Source: CABQCM01 sp965145485 (lineage in GTDB: Bacteria > Bacillota > Clostridia > Oscillospirales > Acutalibacteraceae). Taken from it: a DNA stretch of 64,000 nucleotides. Under the pieces are notes generated by a model. The model was not told where the DNA came from. It worked only from the letters and a program-made list of their open reading frames with translations, and ran no database searches. Location of the stretch: contig CBCTCU010000006.1 in NCBI GenBank assembly GCA_965145485.1, positions 43,924 through 107,923 on the forward strand, given 5' to 3'. The position numbers were made by a program, and so were the translations under genes. Shown here one piece after another: positions 1 through 7,864 of the stretch (positions within the stretch are counted from its first letter, which is position 1; every line of letters starts with the position of its first letter).

Positions 1-2
1 AA

Positions 3-635
3 GGGCTGTACGCTACCTGCATCGTCCCATTTGAATCGCATGCTGCGACCAGGGCGTGGAATCTTCTTTATAATGCCTGGCTGCCGTGCAGCATGTTTGA
101 GCAAGCCGACGAGCCGTATCTGGAAGAAATCTTTTTTCGCAGTGGCAAGCCGGTGCGGCTGAAGCTCTATCTGCCGGTCAAAAAACGGACAACGGCGGTG
201 ATACATGTCGCGGAGGATGGGCCGTTCACTTTTTTGACCTCCAGTCAAACCGGCCCGGATGCGGAACAGATCGCCTCCCGGCGCGTGGTGGATTTTGTCA
301 GGGTTGCCTGTCCGTGGCTGCTGCAGGCGGCCCGGCGTTTTATCACCAGTTGGAAGGGCGACGTCGTGGAATGTGGCATCGAGCTTCCCGCCGGCCACAG
401 CATTGCGGCCCAAGCGGGGTTATTAATCCGACATATTCCGCGCAGCACCTACGCTACGCTGTCCGGGCCTTGCCTGGGCGACATCCGGCTACCCGCCCGG
501 CAGCTGGACGAGTGGCTTTGCGCGAATGGCATCGCCTGCCGCGACGAGAGAACGTTTGCTATCTATGATTCGCTCGACGGCAGACTGGATACCAGCCATA
601 TCAACATGACGGTTTACCGCGCGGTACAGTTTTAA
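3..635 (+). CDS. Regulator C-terminal part with two GyrI-like effector domains (5' end outside window)
   Basis: The reading frame is open to the left edge of the window, and the first ATG (93) has no ribosome binding site, so this is the 3' part of a longer gene. The peptide holds the end of one GyrI/AraC-effector-type domain (EEIFFRSG then RLKLYLPV) and a second one at the C-terminus (IPRSTYATLSG ... FAIYDSLDG ... MTVYRAVQF). GyrI-like domains bind small hydrophobic ligands and are commonly fused to AraC- or MerR-type DNA-binding domains; the missing N-terminus probably carries one, but this is inference. The gene directly follows into the BtrH-like gene, which may be its target. Confidence 0.6.
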   Translation, partial: GLYATCIVPFESHAATRAWNLLYNAWLPCSMFEQADEPYLEEIFFRSGKPVRLKLYLPVKKRTTAVIHVAEDGPFTFLTSSQTGPDAEQIASRRVVDFVRVACPWLLQAARRFITSWKGDVVECGIELPAGHSIAAQAGLLIRHIPRSTYATLSGPCLGDIRLPARQLDEWLCANGIACRDERTFAIYDSLDGRLDTSHINMTVYRAVQF

Positions 636-689
636 AGGCAAGAGCTGATACCGCTTACAGGAGTTATTTCAACAAAGGAGCACGAAAAA

Positions 690-1793
690 ATGGGAGCAAT
701 GAAAAAGTCCGAAGCATGGCCGCAGTCCTTTTATCCGCAGGACCGCCCCGCCATCATCGGCATGACCGAAAGCATTTGTGGCCAAATGGATCGCAAAAGG
801 TCGGTCAAGGTATCAGACGACGAGCATTTTATCGACGGCGTTCCGCTGCTTGAATGGGGAAAATGGCGCGACTGCACTTATGCTGGGTCGGTAACAACCC
901 TCTTATCCACTATGGGCATTGGCGCCACCTATGAGCAGATCATGGGGTTGTCGGCATCGGCCTTTCGTTTTGCTTTAAACGATGAATGGAATCCAGCCTC
1001 CACAATGCTACAGGTCGGGATCAATTCGGAGGACAACTGTAACCGCTGCTTCGGCGTCGAGGTGTATGAAATCGAGGACCGGCGCATACGCGATCACCAG
1101 GCCATGTGCTCCATTCGCGATGGAATCCCCATTTTAATCTGCGGCAGCCGCTACGCCCCCGAATGGGGGCTAATCGCCGGATATCAGTTTGGGCAAGAGG
1201 ATCCCGTCTTTTACGGCCGTTCCTATTTTGATTACCAGGGCGCGGCAAAGGAAGAAGTGTATACCAGCAATCAATACTTCCTCGCCGACCGTTATCCGGG
1301 CGATTATCCGTCGAATTTATTCCGGTTGTATAACCGGACGTGTCCAAAGCGCCCCTGGGCGGAAGGGGTAAAAATCTCCCTTCAGGCGGCGATGGTGATG
1401 TTTGCACAGGGGAGTACCCCGCTTTATCATTACGGGTACGACGCCTATGAATTCGCTGCCGCTGGAATTGAAAATAACTGTTACAACAATTTGCGCCATC
1501 ATTTTGGCGCCCTGCTCGATGCACGGCGCGCAGCTTACGTCTATTTGGCCGAATGCGCCCAGCGTCTTGGCAGCGGTATGCATTCCCCTCTTTCACAAGC
1601 CAGCGCCTGTTTCAAAGAAATGTTTGAGGTCCTGTCGGATGTACTCCCCTATCGGGAGTTATATCTTGGCAAGTACAACGATGGCCTGACGGCGGCACAG
1701 TGCAGAAAACTGGCAAAGGCGCTTCGCCGGATGAGCGAGCTGGAAGCGGCGGCGCGGCGGCCGATGGGTGAATTGCTCGATGGCTGGCGTTAG
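690..1793 (+). CDS. BtrH N-terminal/C39-like protein, function unknown
   Basis: A 367-residue soluble protein with no signal peptide. The N-terminal third has the pattern of BtrH-N/C39-like cysteine-peptidase-fold proteins: a Cys in WRDCTYAG, then a TYEQIMGLSASAFRF stretch. The C-terminal 100 residues are helical and charged (LEAAARRPM region). BtrH is an acyltransferase of butirosin biosynthesis, but most relatives in Clostridia have no known substrate. A ribosome binding site AAAGGAG lies just before the start; a second ATG three codons later is also possible. It sits 54 nt after the GyrI-domain regulator, an arrangement suggesting a ligand-responsive pair. Family assignment is moderate, function unknown. 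Confidence 0.55.
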   Translation: MGAMKKSEAWPQSFYPQDRPAIIGMTESICGQMDRKRSVKVSDDEHFIDGVPLLEWGKWRDCTYAGSVTTLLSTMGIGATYEQIMGLSASAFRFALNDEWNPASTMLQVGINSEDNCNRCFGVEVYEIEDRRIRDHQAMCSIRDGIPILICGSRYAPEWGLIAGYQFGQEDPVFYGRSYFDYQGAAKEEVYTSNQYFLADRYPGDYPSNLFRLYNRTCPKRPWAEGVKISLQAAMVMFAQGSTPLYHYGYDAYEFAAAGIENNCYNNLRHHFGALLDARRAAYVYLAECAQRLGSGMHSPLSQASACFKEMFEVLSDVLPYRELYLGKYNDGLTAAQCRKLAKALRRMSELEAAARRPMGELLDGWR

Positions 1794-1941
1794 ATTTCCG
1801 CAGGATTAGTCCATATCCACGCACGCGCTCACGGCAAGGGAAAATGCTATGAACGTGCAGCTTGTGCGGTATCATACACACATGGCCTTTTCGGCGTTTC
1901 CAGTCATAGCCACCGGAAAAAGCCTGGGTCCCTACTCACAG

Positions 1942-1975
1942 AAATGGCTCTGCGGAATCATCCGCAGAGCCATTT
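1942..1975. terminator. Bidirectional terminator hairpin
   Basis: Perfect 15-bp inverted repeat (AAATGGCTCTGCGGA arm) with loop ATCA between the plus-strand BtrH-like gene and the minus-strand flavodoxin gene. The two genes converge here. T runs are short on both sides. Confidence 0.7.
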
Positions 1976-2020
1976 TGGGTTATCGTTATGTATGTTCGTT
2001 CCGTACACCAAAAGCAGAGG

Positions 2021-2443
2021 CTAAACCAGCGCCTTACCAAGAGCGATGCAGCTTGAATCCGCCTCGCTATCGGGCGCTTCGTTGCATATGACAAAGTCAC
2101 AGGCCATCGTGGCCCCGTCGCCAATGCAGGTCTCCTCCCAGTTTCGCATCCATTCGCCGTCTCCCCATCCGTAGGAACCAAAGAGTGCGATCTTTTTCCC
2201 CTGAAGTTTGGGTTCACAGGCTTGAAACATGGGTTCAAACTCGCTGTCTTCCAGCTGTTCCGCCCCCATCGACGGGCAACCGAACGCAATCGCGTCAAAC
2301 CGATTCATCGCATCGGCATCGAATTCGGCCGCGGTGAACACTGTCACCTCACCGCCGGCTTCCCTGGCCCCTTCGGCCACTTTTTGCGCCATCTTTTCAG
2401 TATTGCCTGTGCCGCTCCAATACACGACGGCAATTTTACTCAT
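2021..2443 (-). CDS. Flavodoxin
   Basis: Short-chain flavodoxin of 140 residues, an FMN electron carrier that replaces ferredoxin when iron is scarce. The N-terminal phosphate-binding loop SGTGNTEKMA is intact, followed by the aromatic loop region CPSMGAEQLE and FGSYGWGDGEW. The second ATG (MSKIAV) is preferred because it lies 9 nt after AAAGGAG; the upstream ATG is only 3 nt away. It follows the DUF3793 gene by 31 nt in the same direction, so the two probably form an operon. The upstream promoter carries the same operator as the ferrous-iron uptake genes, which fits flavodoxin induction under iron limitation. Confidence 0.9.
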   Translation of the reverse strand: MSKIAVVYWSGTGNTEKMAQKVAEGAREAGGEVTVFTAAEFDADAMNRFDAIAFGCPSMGAEQLEDSEFEPMFQACEPKLQGKKIALFGSYGWGDGEWMRNWEETCIGDGATMACDFVICNEAPDSEADSSCIALGKALV

Positions 2444-2474
2444 AGGCATGCTCTCCTTTGCTAAAAAATATATG

Positions 2475-3029
2475 TCAAGCAGCTACGGTCAGCTGCAAAA
2501 CACTCTTCCCCTGATTCCACAGGCGCAGATAGACATCCCGGCATTTTTGATATTTCGCAAACAAACGCACCGCTTCGCATTCGTTGCAGTACACCTTCCA
2601 ACAACCGGTGCATTTGCAGTTTTGTCCCGCGTTCTGGATAAAACCGATGACGTCGCCCAAGGGATATCCCAAAAAGACACCGATTTCATGCGGAAATACC
2701 TCGCTGTCGCTCAATCTGTTTTTCAAGCGCTCCAAGGCCGCGTCCATATTGTGAATGTCGCCATAGCCATAGCTGGAAAGAAATCGTGCCACCCCCGGGG
2801 AAGTCAAATCATGGTGCAGGCTCGACCTGCGGTAAACATACAGCAGCGCTCTCCCCTGCCGCCTGCGCAACACCACCAGCGACAGACCTTTCGCCTGAAA
2901 AGAATGGTTCCAAGCCTGTACCTGGCGTATCAGTTCGCAGTCGCTGACACAGATATAGGTAAACAGGCTCGCGGTTTTGAGCGACGCCAGCGTCGGCGAG
3001 CAATGCTCAATGAAATATCGCTCCAGCAT
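2475..3029 (-). CDS. DUF3793 family protein
   Basis: A 184-residue protein of the DUF3793 family, found almost only in anaerobic Firmicutes. Visible family traits are the N-terminal HCSPTLASLK, a central HEIGVFLGYPLGDVIGFI block, and a Cys-rich segment CKCTGCWKVYCNECE whose four cysteines could bind a metal or haem. The function is unknown. A ribosome binding site AGGGGAG precedes the ATG. The flavodoxin gene follows 31 nt downstream. A promoter about 265 nt upstream and two iron-type operators suggest that the pair is repressed by iron, so a role in iron or haem handling is plausible but unproven. Confidence 0.8.
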   Translation of the reverse strand: MLERYFIEHCSPTLASLKTASLFTYICVSDCELIRQVQAWNHSFQAKGLSLVVLRRRQGRALLYVYRRSSLHHDLTSPGVARFLSSYGYGDIHNMDAALERLKNRLSDSEVFPHEIGVFLGYPLGDVIGFIQNAGQNCKCTGCWKVYCNECEAVRLFAKYQKCRDVYLRLWNQGKSVLQLTVAA

Positions 3030-3161
3030 GATACAACTCCCCTTCTACAGCGGCCAATCATACGCTGCCATCTCCTTGCTGGCCTACGCACCTTATCGTA
3101 TGGCGTGCTTTCCACACCGGCCGCCTTCGTGTCCTCTGCGTGCCAAACGTCCCAGCATGCT

Positions 3162-3177
3162 ATTAGTTGCAACTAAC
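3162..3177. promoter_or_regulatory. DtxR-type operator, site 1
   Basis: ATTAG-TTGCAA-CTAAC, containing a perfect 14-bp palindrome TTAGTTGCAACTAA. A 19-bp stretch here is identical to the one upstream of feoB at 6873-6891. TTAG-N6-CTAA is the core geometry of DtxR/IdeR/SirR-family operators. It lies in the leader of the DUF3793-flavodoxin transcript. Confidence 0.65.
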
Positions 3178-3277
3178 CATTGTAGATCGTATATTCCAGC
3201 TCCTCTACAAAATTTGCACGCAATATACACGCCACGAATGGCCCTTGCTGACAAAATCAAAGCTGGAGGCTAAATAA

Positions 3278-3329
3278 GTTAGCTTTAACTAACCTCGTGC
3301 ATCATACCATACAATACAGGGTTTGTCAA
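3278..3329 (-). promoter_or_regulatory. Promoter of DUF3793-flavodoxin with DtxR-type operator, site 2
   Basis: Reading the minus strand: TTGACA (3324-3329), 17-bp spacer, TATGAT (3301-3306), then GTTAG-N6-CTAAC at 3278-3293, which would cover the transcription start (about 3294). The near-consensus promoter plus the operator at +1 predict repression by a DtxR-type regulator. The transcript would have a leader of about 265 nt. Confidence 0.65.
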
Positions 3330-4181
3330 GATAGTTACCACAATTTTCTCGTTGGGGTGATCCTCACGAAATCCGTTGCGGACATTGTGCCCCTCGCGGA
3401 CCTACCGGGACGGTTTTGGAGGGGATGATTTTCTTTCACGCACGTGGAATTGCCCGGATTCTGACGCACCTTTCGCACCACACGAAATGCTTGCAAGACC
3501 CACTTCCCTCCACGCAACCGCAGAGCCAGCCGGATAGGAAAAGGGTGCGGCCGCCAGGACGCGCGATGTCCTTTGCATTGTCAACAGGCAGCAAAAAGAG
3601 GCCTGCGAAGAATTTTTAGATAAACTGGAACCCCGCAAAAGTTGATAGCAACAGGGAAGTGTCGCGAGGACATTTACGGCCAGGCAGGTAAGCCAAGCGT
3701 GACCTTATGCGCAAGTAGAGGAGCAAAGAGCAGGCGGACGGCTTATTTCCCTGCCGCAGGCAAAAATAAGTCGGAGCAAAGCGAAGGTTGCTCCGACGTG
3801 GTATCCGTGACACGCATCGGCTTACGCCAGACCAATCCTATTTGGCAGGCGGCCGATCCTGTCCGTGACCGTGCCCTATATTTTTATCAAGCAAGCGAGA
3901 TTGGATTGGCCTGCCCGCGCCAGACGCATCCAGTGGAACGCAAGCGAGTGGAACGGGCTTTATGGGCGAGATTACCCACGGTATCCAATGTTCAAACCAT
4001 TGCACGTCCGCCGGAGCTTTCTGCCCATGAGCGGGAACGGGTCACAGGATGAGCGGATACACTGGACGCTCCTTGGAATCCAATCGGTTGACGGCCCTTC
4101 CAGGGTCTGTCCCCCTCCTGCTTACCAATGGATTATAGAACACGTCCGCCAGCGCACACGGTTGATTGCCCCATATCACGC
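3330..4181. other. Gene-free stretch with nested hairpins
   Basis: About 850 bp in which I find no convincing gene on either strand; open frames lack ribosome binding sites and look like composition artefacts. It contains a strong hairpin at 3770-3797 (10-bp stem GTCGGAGCAA) and an adjacent nested one at 3742-3770. CCAATCC at 3832-3838 can pair with GGATTGG at 3902-3908, and TCCGTGAC occurs twice (3805 and 3861 regions). It could be an RNA gene, a decayed gene or a dispersed repeat. Confidence 0.4.
3763..3797 (-). terminator. Minus-strand terminator-like hairpin
   Basis: On the minus strand GTCGGAGCAA, a short loop, TTGCTCCGAC, followed by TTATTTTT. This is a good intrinsic terminator shape, but it lies about 440 nt beyond the last feo gene, which already has its own terminator, so it may end a separate minus-strand transcript. 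Confidence 0.5.
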
Positions 4182-4217
4182 AAAAGGCGTAGTGCGGTAA
4201 TATAATCGCGCTACGCC
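4182..4217 (-). terminator. Terminator of the feo operon
   Basis: An 11-bp stem (GGCGTAGTGCG with CGCGCTACGCC, one G-U) followed on the minus strand by TTTT. It lies 20 nt after the stop of the FeoB-associated small gene. Confidence 0.7.
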
Positions 4218-4237
4218 CGTGAAAACACCGAAAAGAA

Positions 4238-4417
4238 CTATTTGCATTTGTGGCACATACCGGCGGAAGGACAGTTGCTGCACCCGCAGCCGCAGGAGGA
4301 CTTGCCCTTTTTATGATCGCGGTACATCTTAACGATCACGAGGGCCACGACGATGGCGATGATCGCTCCGATAAGAATGGAGCCCCAGTGCTGGGCCAAA
4401 AAGTTCAGCATGTTCAT
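4238..4417 (-). CDS. FeoB-associated Cys-rich membrane protein
   Basis: A 59-residue protein with one membrane helix (about residues 12-30, SILIGAIIAIVVALVIV), a basic stop-transfer segment (KMYRDHKKGK), then a compact cysteine motif CGCGCSNC...C..C. This is the layout of the FeoB-associated Cys-rich membrane proteins found directly after feoB in many Firmicutes. The six cysteines may bind Fe(II) or assist FeoB assembly; the exact role is unknown. It starts 21 nt after the feoB stop, with AAAGGCGG ahead of the ATG, and is the last gene before the feo terminator. Confidence 0.85.
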   Translation of the reverse strand: MNMLNFLAQHWGSILIGAIIAIVVALVIVKMYRDHKKGKSSCGCGCSNCPSAGMCHKCK

Positions 4418-4438
4418 TCCGCCTTTCTATTCATGTGT

Positions 4439-6850
4439 TCAAACCTTGACCTTGGTCTTCAGCTTATTGCTCTCTTTGTACGGCCGCAAGAGCATATAGG
4501 CCAAGAACGCGACGATGGCGAACGCCACGATCGACCCGATGATATTCCCCTGCCCGGTAAAGAGCATGCCCAGCTGATAGACCACCAAAGCGATGGCATA
4601 GGCGAATACGCACTGATACCCTATGGCGAAGCAGGTCCATTTGGCCGAGTTCATCTCCCGCTTGATGGCACCCATTGCGGCAAAGCAGGGAGCGCACAGA
4701 AGGTTGAAGATCAGGAAGGAGTAAGCGGACAGCGGCGTAAAGACCTCACGCATGTTGGCCCAGATCTGCCAGCCGTTTTCCGCCACCTCGTCGAGCCCTC
4801 CAAAGAGGACGCCAAAGGTGCCGACAACATTCTCTTTTGCAATCAGGCCGGTAATGGACGCAACCGCGCTCTGCCAGTTGCCCCAACCGAGCGGAGCGAA
4901 AATCCAGGCAATCGCGTTGCCGATGACGGCCAGAATCGAATTGTTGAGATCCTCCACCATGCCGAAACTGCCGTTTTCCACACCGAAGCCCTGCAGGAAC
5001 CAAAGCACGATAGCCGAAAGCAGGATGATAGTACCCGCCTTTTTGATAAAGGACCAGGCGCGCTCCCACATCGAACGCAGGACATTGCCAACCGTCGGCC
5101 AGTGGTAGGCAGGAAGCTCCATGACAAAGGGAGCGGGATCGCCGGCGAAAATCCTGGTCTTTTTCAGCATAATGCCCGAGACGATGATCGCGGCGATGCC
5201 AAGGAAATAAGCACTGGGCGCAACCCACCATGCCCCGCCGAACAGCGCGCCGGCAATCAGGGCAATGATCGGCAACTTGGCGCCGCAGGGAATAAAGGTG
5301 GTGGTCATCACCGTCATGCGGCGGTCGCGCTCGTTTTCAATCGTTCGGCTCGCCATAATGCCCGGGATGCCGCAGCCGGTGCCGATGAGCATCGGGATAA
5401 AGGATTTGCCCGACAGGCCAAATTTGCGGAAAATACGATCCATAACAAACGCCACACGGGCCATATAGCCGCACGACTCCAAAAACGCAAGGAAGATAAA
5501 CAGCACCAGCATCTGGGGAACAAAACCCAGCACGGCGCCGACGCCGCCGACAATACCGTCCAGAATCAGCCCCTGAAGCCAGTCCACGCAATGTATCGCG
5601 TTTAAGCCGGACTCCACCAGGCCGGGAATGCCCGGCACCCAAACGCCGTAATCGGCCGGGTCGGGCTCTTCGACGGCGGCCGCTTCCTGGTAGGACGCGT
5701 AGGTGACCGGAATCTCTTCCTCCACATTGCCTTCGTCGTCATACAGATAGGCCGTGGTGGTCAGGCCGGTCGCCTCATCCGGCTCCAGGCCCGCTTCCTC
5801 AGCGGCCGCCTCAAAGGCTTCGACGACCGCTCCAGGCTCGGTGTATGCCTCCGCGGCCTCCTCGTAGGCGGCCGACCCAATGCTGAACAGATGCCAGCCC
5901 TCGCCAAACAGGCCGTCGTTGGCCCAATCGGTGGCCCACGTACCGACCGTAGTGACCGACACGAAATACACGATGAACATCACCGCCGCAAAAATGGGAA
6001 GGGCTGCCCAGCGGTTGGTCACGACCTTGTCGATTTTATCGGATACCGACAACTGGCCGGCGTTCTTTTTCTTATAGCACCCCTTGAGGATGGAGGCAAT
6101 ATAAACATACCGCTCGTTGGTGATAATGCTTTCCGCGTCGTCGTCGAGCTCCTTTTCGGCCGCCTGAATGTCCTCCTCGATATGACTGAGGACAGCAGGA
6201 TCAAGCTGAAGCTGCTCGAGCACCTTTTCGTCCCGCTCAAAAATTTTAATGGCATACCAGCGCTGCTGCTCTGCTGGCATATTATGTACGGCCGCCTCCT
6301 CGATATGCGCGAGGGCATGCTCGACAACGCCGTTGAAGCTGTGCTGAGGAACGGTTTTGGCCCCCTGGGCGGCCTTGACCGCTTCCTCGGCCGCCTCCAT
6401 AATTCCAGTACCCTTGAGGGCCGATATCTCCACCACCTTGCACCCCAGCTCGCGGGAGAGCTCGGTAATATTGATTTTATCGCCGTTTTTCTTGACCACA
6501 TCCATCATGTTGACCGCGACGACGACCGGTATCCCCAGCTCGGTCAGCTGGGTCGTCAGGTACAGGTTGCGCTCCAGGTTGGTTCCGTCGACGATATTGA
6601 GAATGGCGTCGGGCCGCTCGCCGATCAAATAATTGCGCGCCACCACTTCCTCCAGCGTGTAGGGCGAGAGAGAATAGATACCCGGCAAGTCCATGATGAC
6701 GACGTCGTTGTGCTTTTTGAGCTTGCCCTCCTTCTTTTCCACCGTAACGCCCGGCCAGTTTCCCACGAACTGGTTGGAGCCGGTCAGCGCGTTGAACAGG
6801 GTGGTTTTACCACTGTTCGGGTTGCCCGCCAGAGCAATTTTGATGCCCAT
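4439..6850 (-). CDS. feoB: Ferrous iron transporter FeoB
   Basis: GTP-driven Fe(II) permease in the cytoplasmic membrane, 803 residues. The N-terminal G domain shows G1 GNPNSGKTT (about 9-17), G3 DLPG and G4 NMMD. It is followed by a helical spacer and a membrane part with two Gate-type repeats (SCGYMARVAFVMDRIF; IPCGAKLPIIALI). It is about 100 residues longer than a typical FeoB because of an acidic, low-complexity insertion (about residues 323-400, rich in A, E, D and Y) in the first external loop. RBS GGAAGGA precedes the ATG. It lies downstream of two feoA genes, with an operator copy in the 78-bp gap. The Cys-rich partner follows. Confidence 0.97.
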   Translation of the reverse strand: MGIKIALAGNPNSGKTTLFNALTGSNQFVGNWPGVTVEKKEGKLKKHNDVVIMDLPGIYSLSPYTLEEVVARNYLIGERPDAILNIVDGTNLERNLYLTTQLTELGIPVVVAVNMMDVVKKNGDKINITELSRELGCKVVEISALKGTGIMEAAEEAVKAAQGAKTVPQHSFNGVVEHALAHIEEAAVHNMPAEQQRWYAIKIFERDEKVLEQLQLDPAVLSHIEEDIQAAEKELDDDAESIITNERYVYIASILKGCYKKKNAGQLSVSDKIDKVVTNRWAALPIFAAVMFIVYFVSVTTVGTWATDWANDGLFGEGWHLFSIGSAAYEEAAEAYTEPGAVVEAFEAAAEEAGLEPDEATGLTTTAYLYDDEGNVEEEIPVTYASYQEAAAVEEPDPADYGVWVPGIPGLVESGLNAIHCVDWLQGLILDGIVGGVGAVLGFVPQMLVLFIFLAFLESCGYMARVAFVMDRIFRKFGLSGKSFIPMLIGTGCGIPGIMASRTIENERDRRMTVMTTTFIPCGAKLPIIALIAGALFGGAWWVAPSAYFLGIAAIIVSGIMLKKTRIFAGDPAPFVMELPAYHWPTVGNVLRSMWERAWSFIKKAGTIILLSAIVLWFLQGFGVENGSFGMVEDLNNSILAVIGNAIAWIFAPLGWGNWQSAVASITGLIAKENVVGTFGVLFGGLDEVAENGWQIWANMREVFTPLSAYSFLIFNLLCAPCFAAMGAIKREMNSAKWTCFAIGYQCVFAYAIALVVYQLGMLFTGQGNIIGSIVAFAIVAFLAYMLLRPYKESNKLKTKVKV

Positions 6851-6873
6851 GGATGATCCTTCCTTTCCAGAAT

Positions 6874-6889
6874 ATTAGTTGCAACTAAC
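6874..6889. promoter_or_regulatory. DtxR-type operator, site 3
   Basis: ATTAG-TTGCAA-CTAAC between feoA and feoB, identical over 19 bp with site 1 at 3161-3179. A weak internal promoter (CTTACA, 17 bp, TAATAT on the minus strand) overlaps it, so feoB may also be transcribed separately under iron control. Confidence 0.65.
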
Positions 6890-6928
6890 CACGATGTAAG
6901 GGACAAGGACTGTCCCCACTCCCGCTGG

Positions 6929-7150
6929 TTACTCCACCTCGATCATATCGGCGTCCGCCTTGCGCAGAGACAGCTCGTAGCCCCGCACCGTAACCTCCAC
7001 GGGATCGCCCAGCGGCGCTACCTTGCGCACATGCACTGCAACCCCCCGGGTGATGCCCATGTCCATGATGCGCCGCTTGACCGCGCCCTCGCCGTGTAGC
7101 TTGACCACGGTCACCGTATCCCCGACCTTAGCCTGCCTGAGTGTTTTCAT
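6929..7150 (-). CDS. feoA: FeoA family protein (copy 1)
   Basis: A 73-residue SH3-like FeoA protein that acts in the cytoplasm with FeoB in Fe(II) uptake. Diagnostic segments are RRIMDMGITRGV, APLGDPVEV and GYELSLRKADADMIEV. A strong ribosome binding site AAAGGAGG precedes the ATG. It is the FeoA copy immediately upstream of feoB (78 bp gap). A second, shorter-looped FeoA lies upstream at 7331. Two FeoA genes with one feoB is a common clostridial layout; which copy contacts FeoB cannot be told from sequence. Confidence 0.93.
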   Translation of the reverse strand: MKTLRQAKVGDTVTVVKLHGEGAVKRRIMDMGITRGVAVHVRKVAPLGDPVEVTVRGYELSLRKADADMIEVE

Positions 7151-7313
7151 GCTGCTTTTTCCTCCTTTATTTCACGGATTGTATCAACACAGTGATATCA
7201 TTGCACGTGGCTGTGAACCGTGCTGAAACCTTACGTACCATAGCCGTTTAGGCCATGTATCCGATTGGCCTCGTCAACACGCGGATGCAGACCCACGCTT
7301 AAAAACAATGGCC

Positions 7314-7332
7314 AAAACAGCCGCCTGCGGCT
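7314..7332 (-). terminator. Terminator or attenuator after upstream feoA
   Basis: On the minus strand AGCCGC-AG-GCGGCT followed by GTTTTGG. The 6-bp stem overlaps the stop codon of the upstream feoA. It could partly separate this gene from the feoA-feoB pair. Confidence 0.45.
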
Positions 7333-7549
7333 ACGACACCATGATTTTACTGGCCATTTCCTTACTGATTGCGACACGGGACTCCTTCACATTGACGATC
7401 AGGTTTCCTCCGATGGTGGTAACGATCGTAACGCTCCCACCCGGCACGAACCCAAGGTTTTCCAAATGCGCGCGAACCTCGGGATTCCCGCCTATCTTGC
7501 GAATCATATTTTCTTCCCCCGGAACTGCCAAGGTCAATGGCATCACCAT
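7331..7549 (-). CDS. feoA: FeoA family protein (copy 2)
   Basis: A 72-residue FeoA protein: PLTLAVPGEEN...IGG, LENLGFVPGGSVTIVTTIGGN, VKESRVAISKEMA. An upstream in-frame ATG at 7624 would add 25 residues, but that segment covers an operator and has no family similarity. The start here follows AGAGGG by 4 nt; a second ATG two codons later (7543) is also possible. The gene is first in the feo operon and sits directly behind a promoter with two operator copies. Confidence 0.88.
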   Translation of the reverse strand: MVMPLTLAVPGEENMIRKIGGNPEVRAHLENLGFVPGGSVTIVTTIGGNLIVNVKESRVAISKEMASKIMVS

Positions 7550-7591
7550 ACATCCCTCTTTTGTGAAAATAATCCATGGGCCCTCTTTAAA

Positions 7592-7643
7592 GTTAGAATC
7601 CCCTAACCGTTTATATGTTAGCACCGACTAACCCATTTGTCAA
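7592..7643 (-). promoter_or_regulatory. feo operon promoter with two DtxR-type operators (sites 4 and 5)
   Basis: Minus strand: TTGACA (7638-7643), 17-bp spacer, TAACAT (7615-7620). GTTAG-N6-CTAAC at 7617-7632 overlaps the -10 box and spacer; a second GTTAG-N6-CTAAC at 7592-7607 covers the transcription start. Two tandem operators on the promoter predict tight repression by an iron-loaded DtxR-type regulator. Confidence 0.7.
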
Positions 7644-7864
7644 TACTTTTTTAGTACATCTTTCCACCTAATTTTCCGTAATGTATGATGGAACAGAATG
7701 CCTTGGGTATCCGCGGGCCTTTACTGAGTTTCTTCTTACTGCGCTCGACCCATATTTCCTTTCAAGGCGAGTGCTTTCCCGCCTCTATCAACACAAGCGG
7801 GAGGGCGATTTGGCACAAAAAAGCAGCGTCCCACGACAATGGTCATGAGACGCCAGTTTTTATT

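Noticed and set aside
2977..3273. 98-codon plus-strand frame over the DUF3793 leader
   Set aside because: No ribosome binding site, no domain, and it crosses an operator and the opposite-strand gene start.
3642..4052. 136-codon plus-strand frame in the gene-free region
   Set aside because: No ribosome binding site, R/S/A-rich composition and overlap with hairpins; kept only as part of the unexplained region.
4250..5605. Long plus-strand open frame opposite feoB
   Set aside because: It is rich in H, D, G and R with no recognisable domain and is the antisense shadow of feoB, which has all expected motifs.
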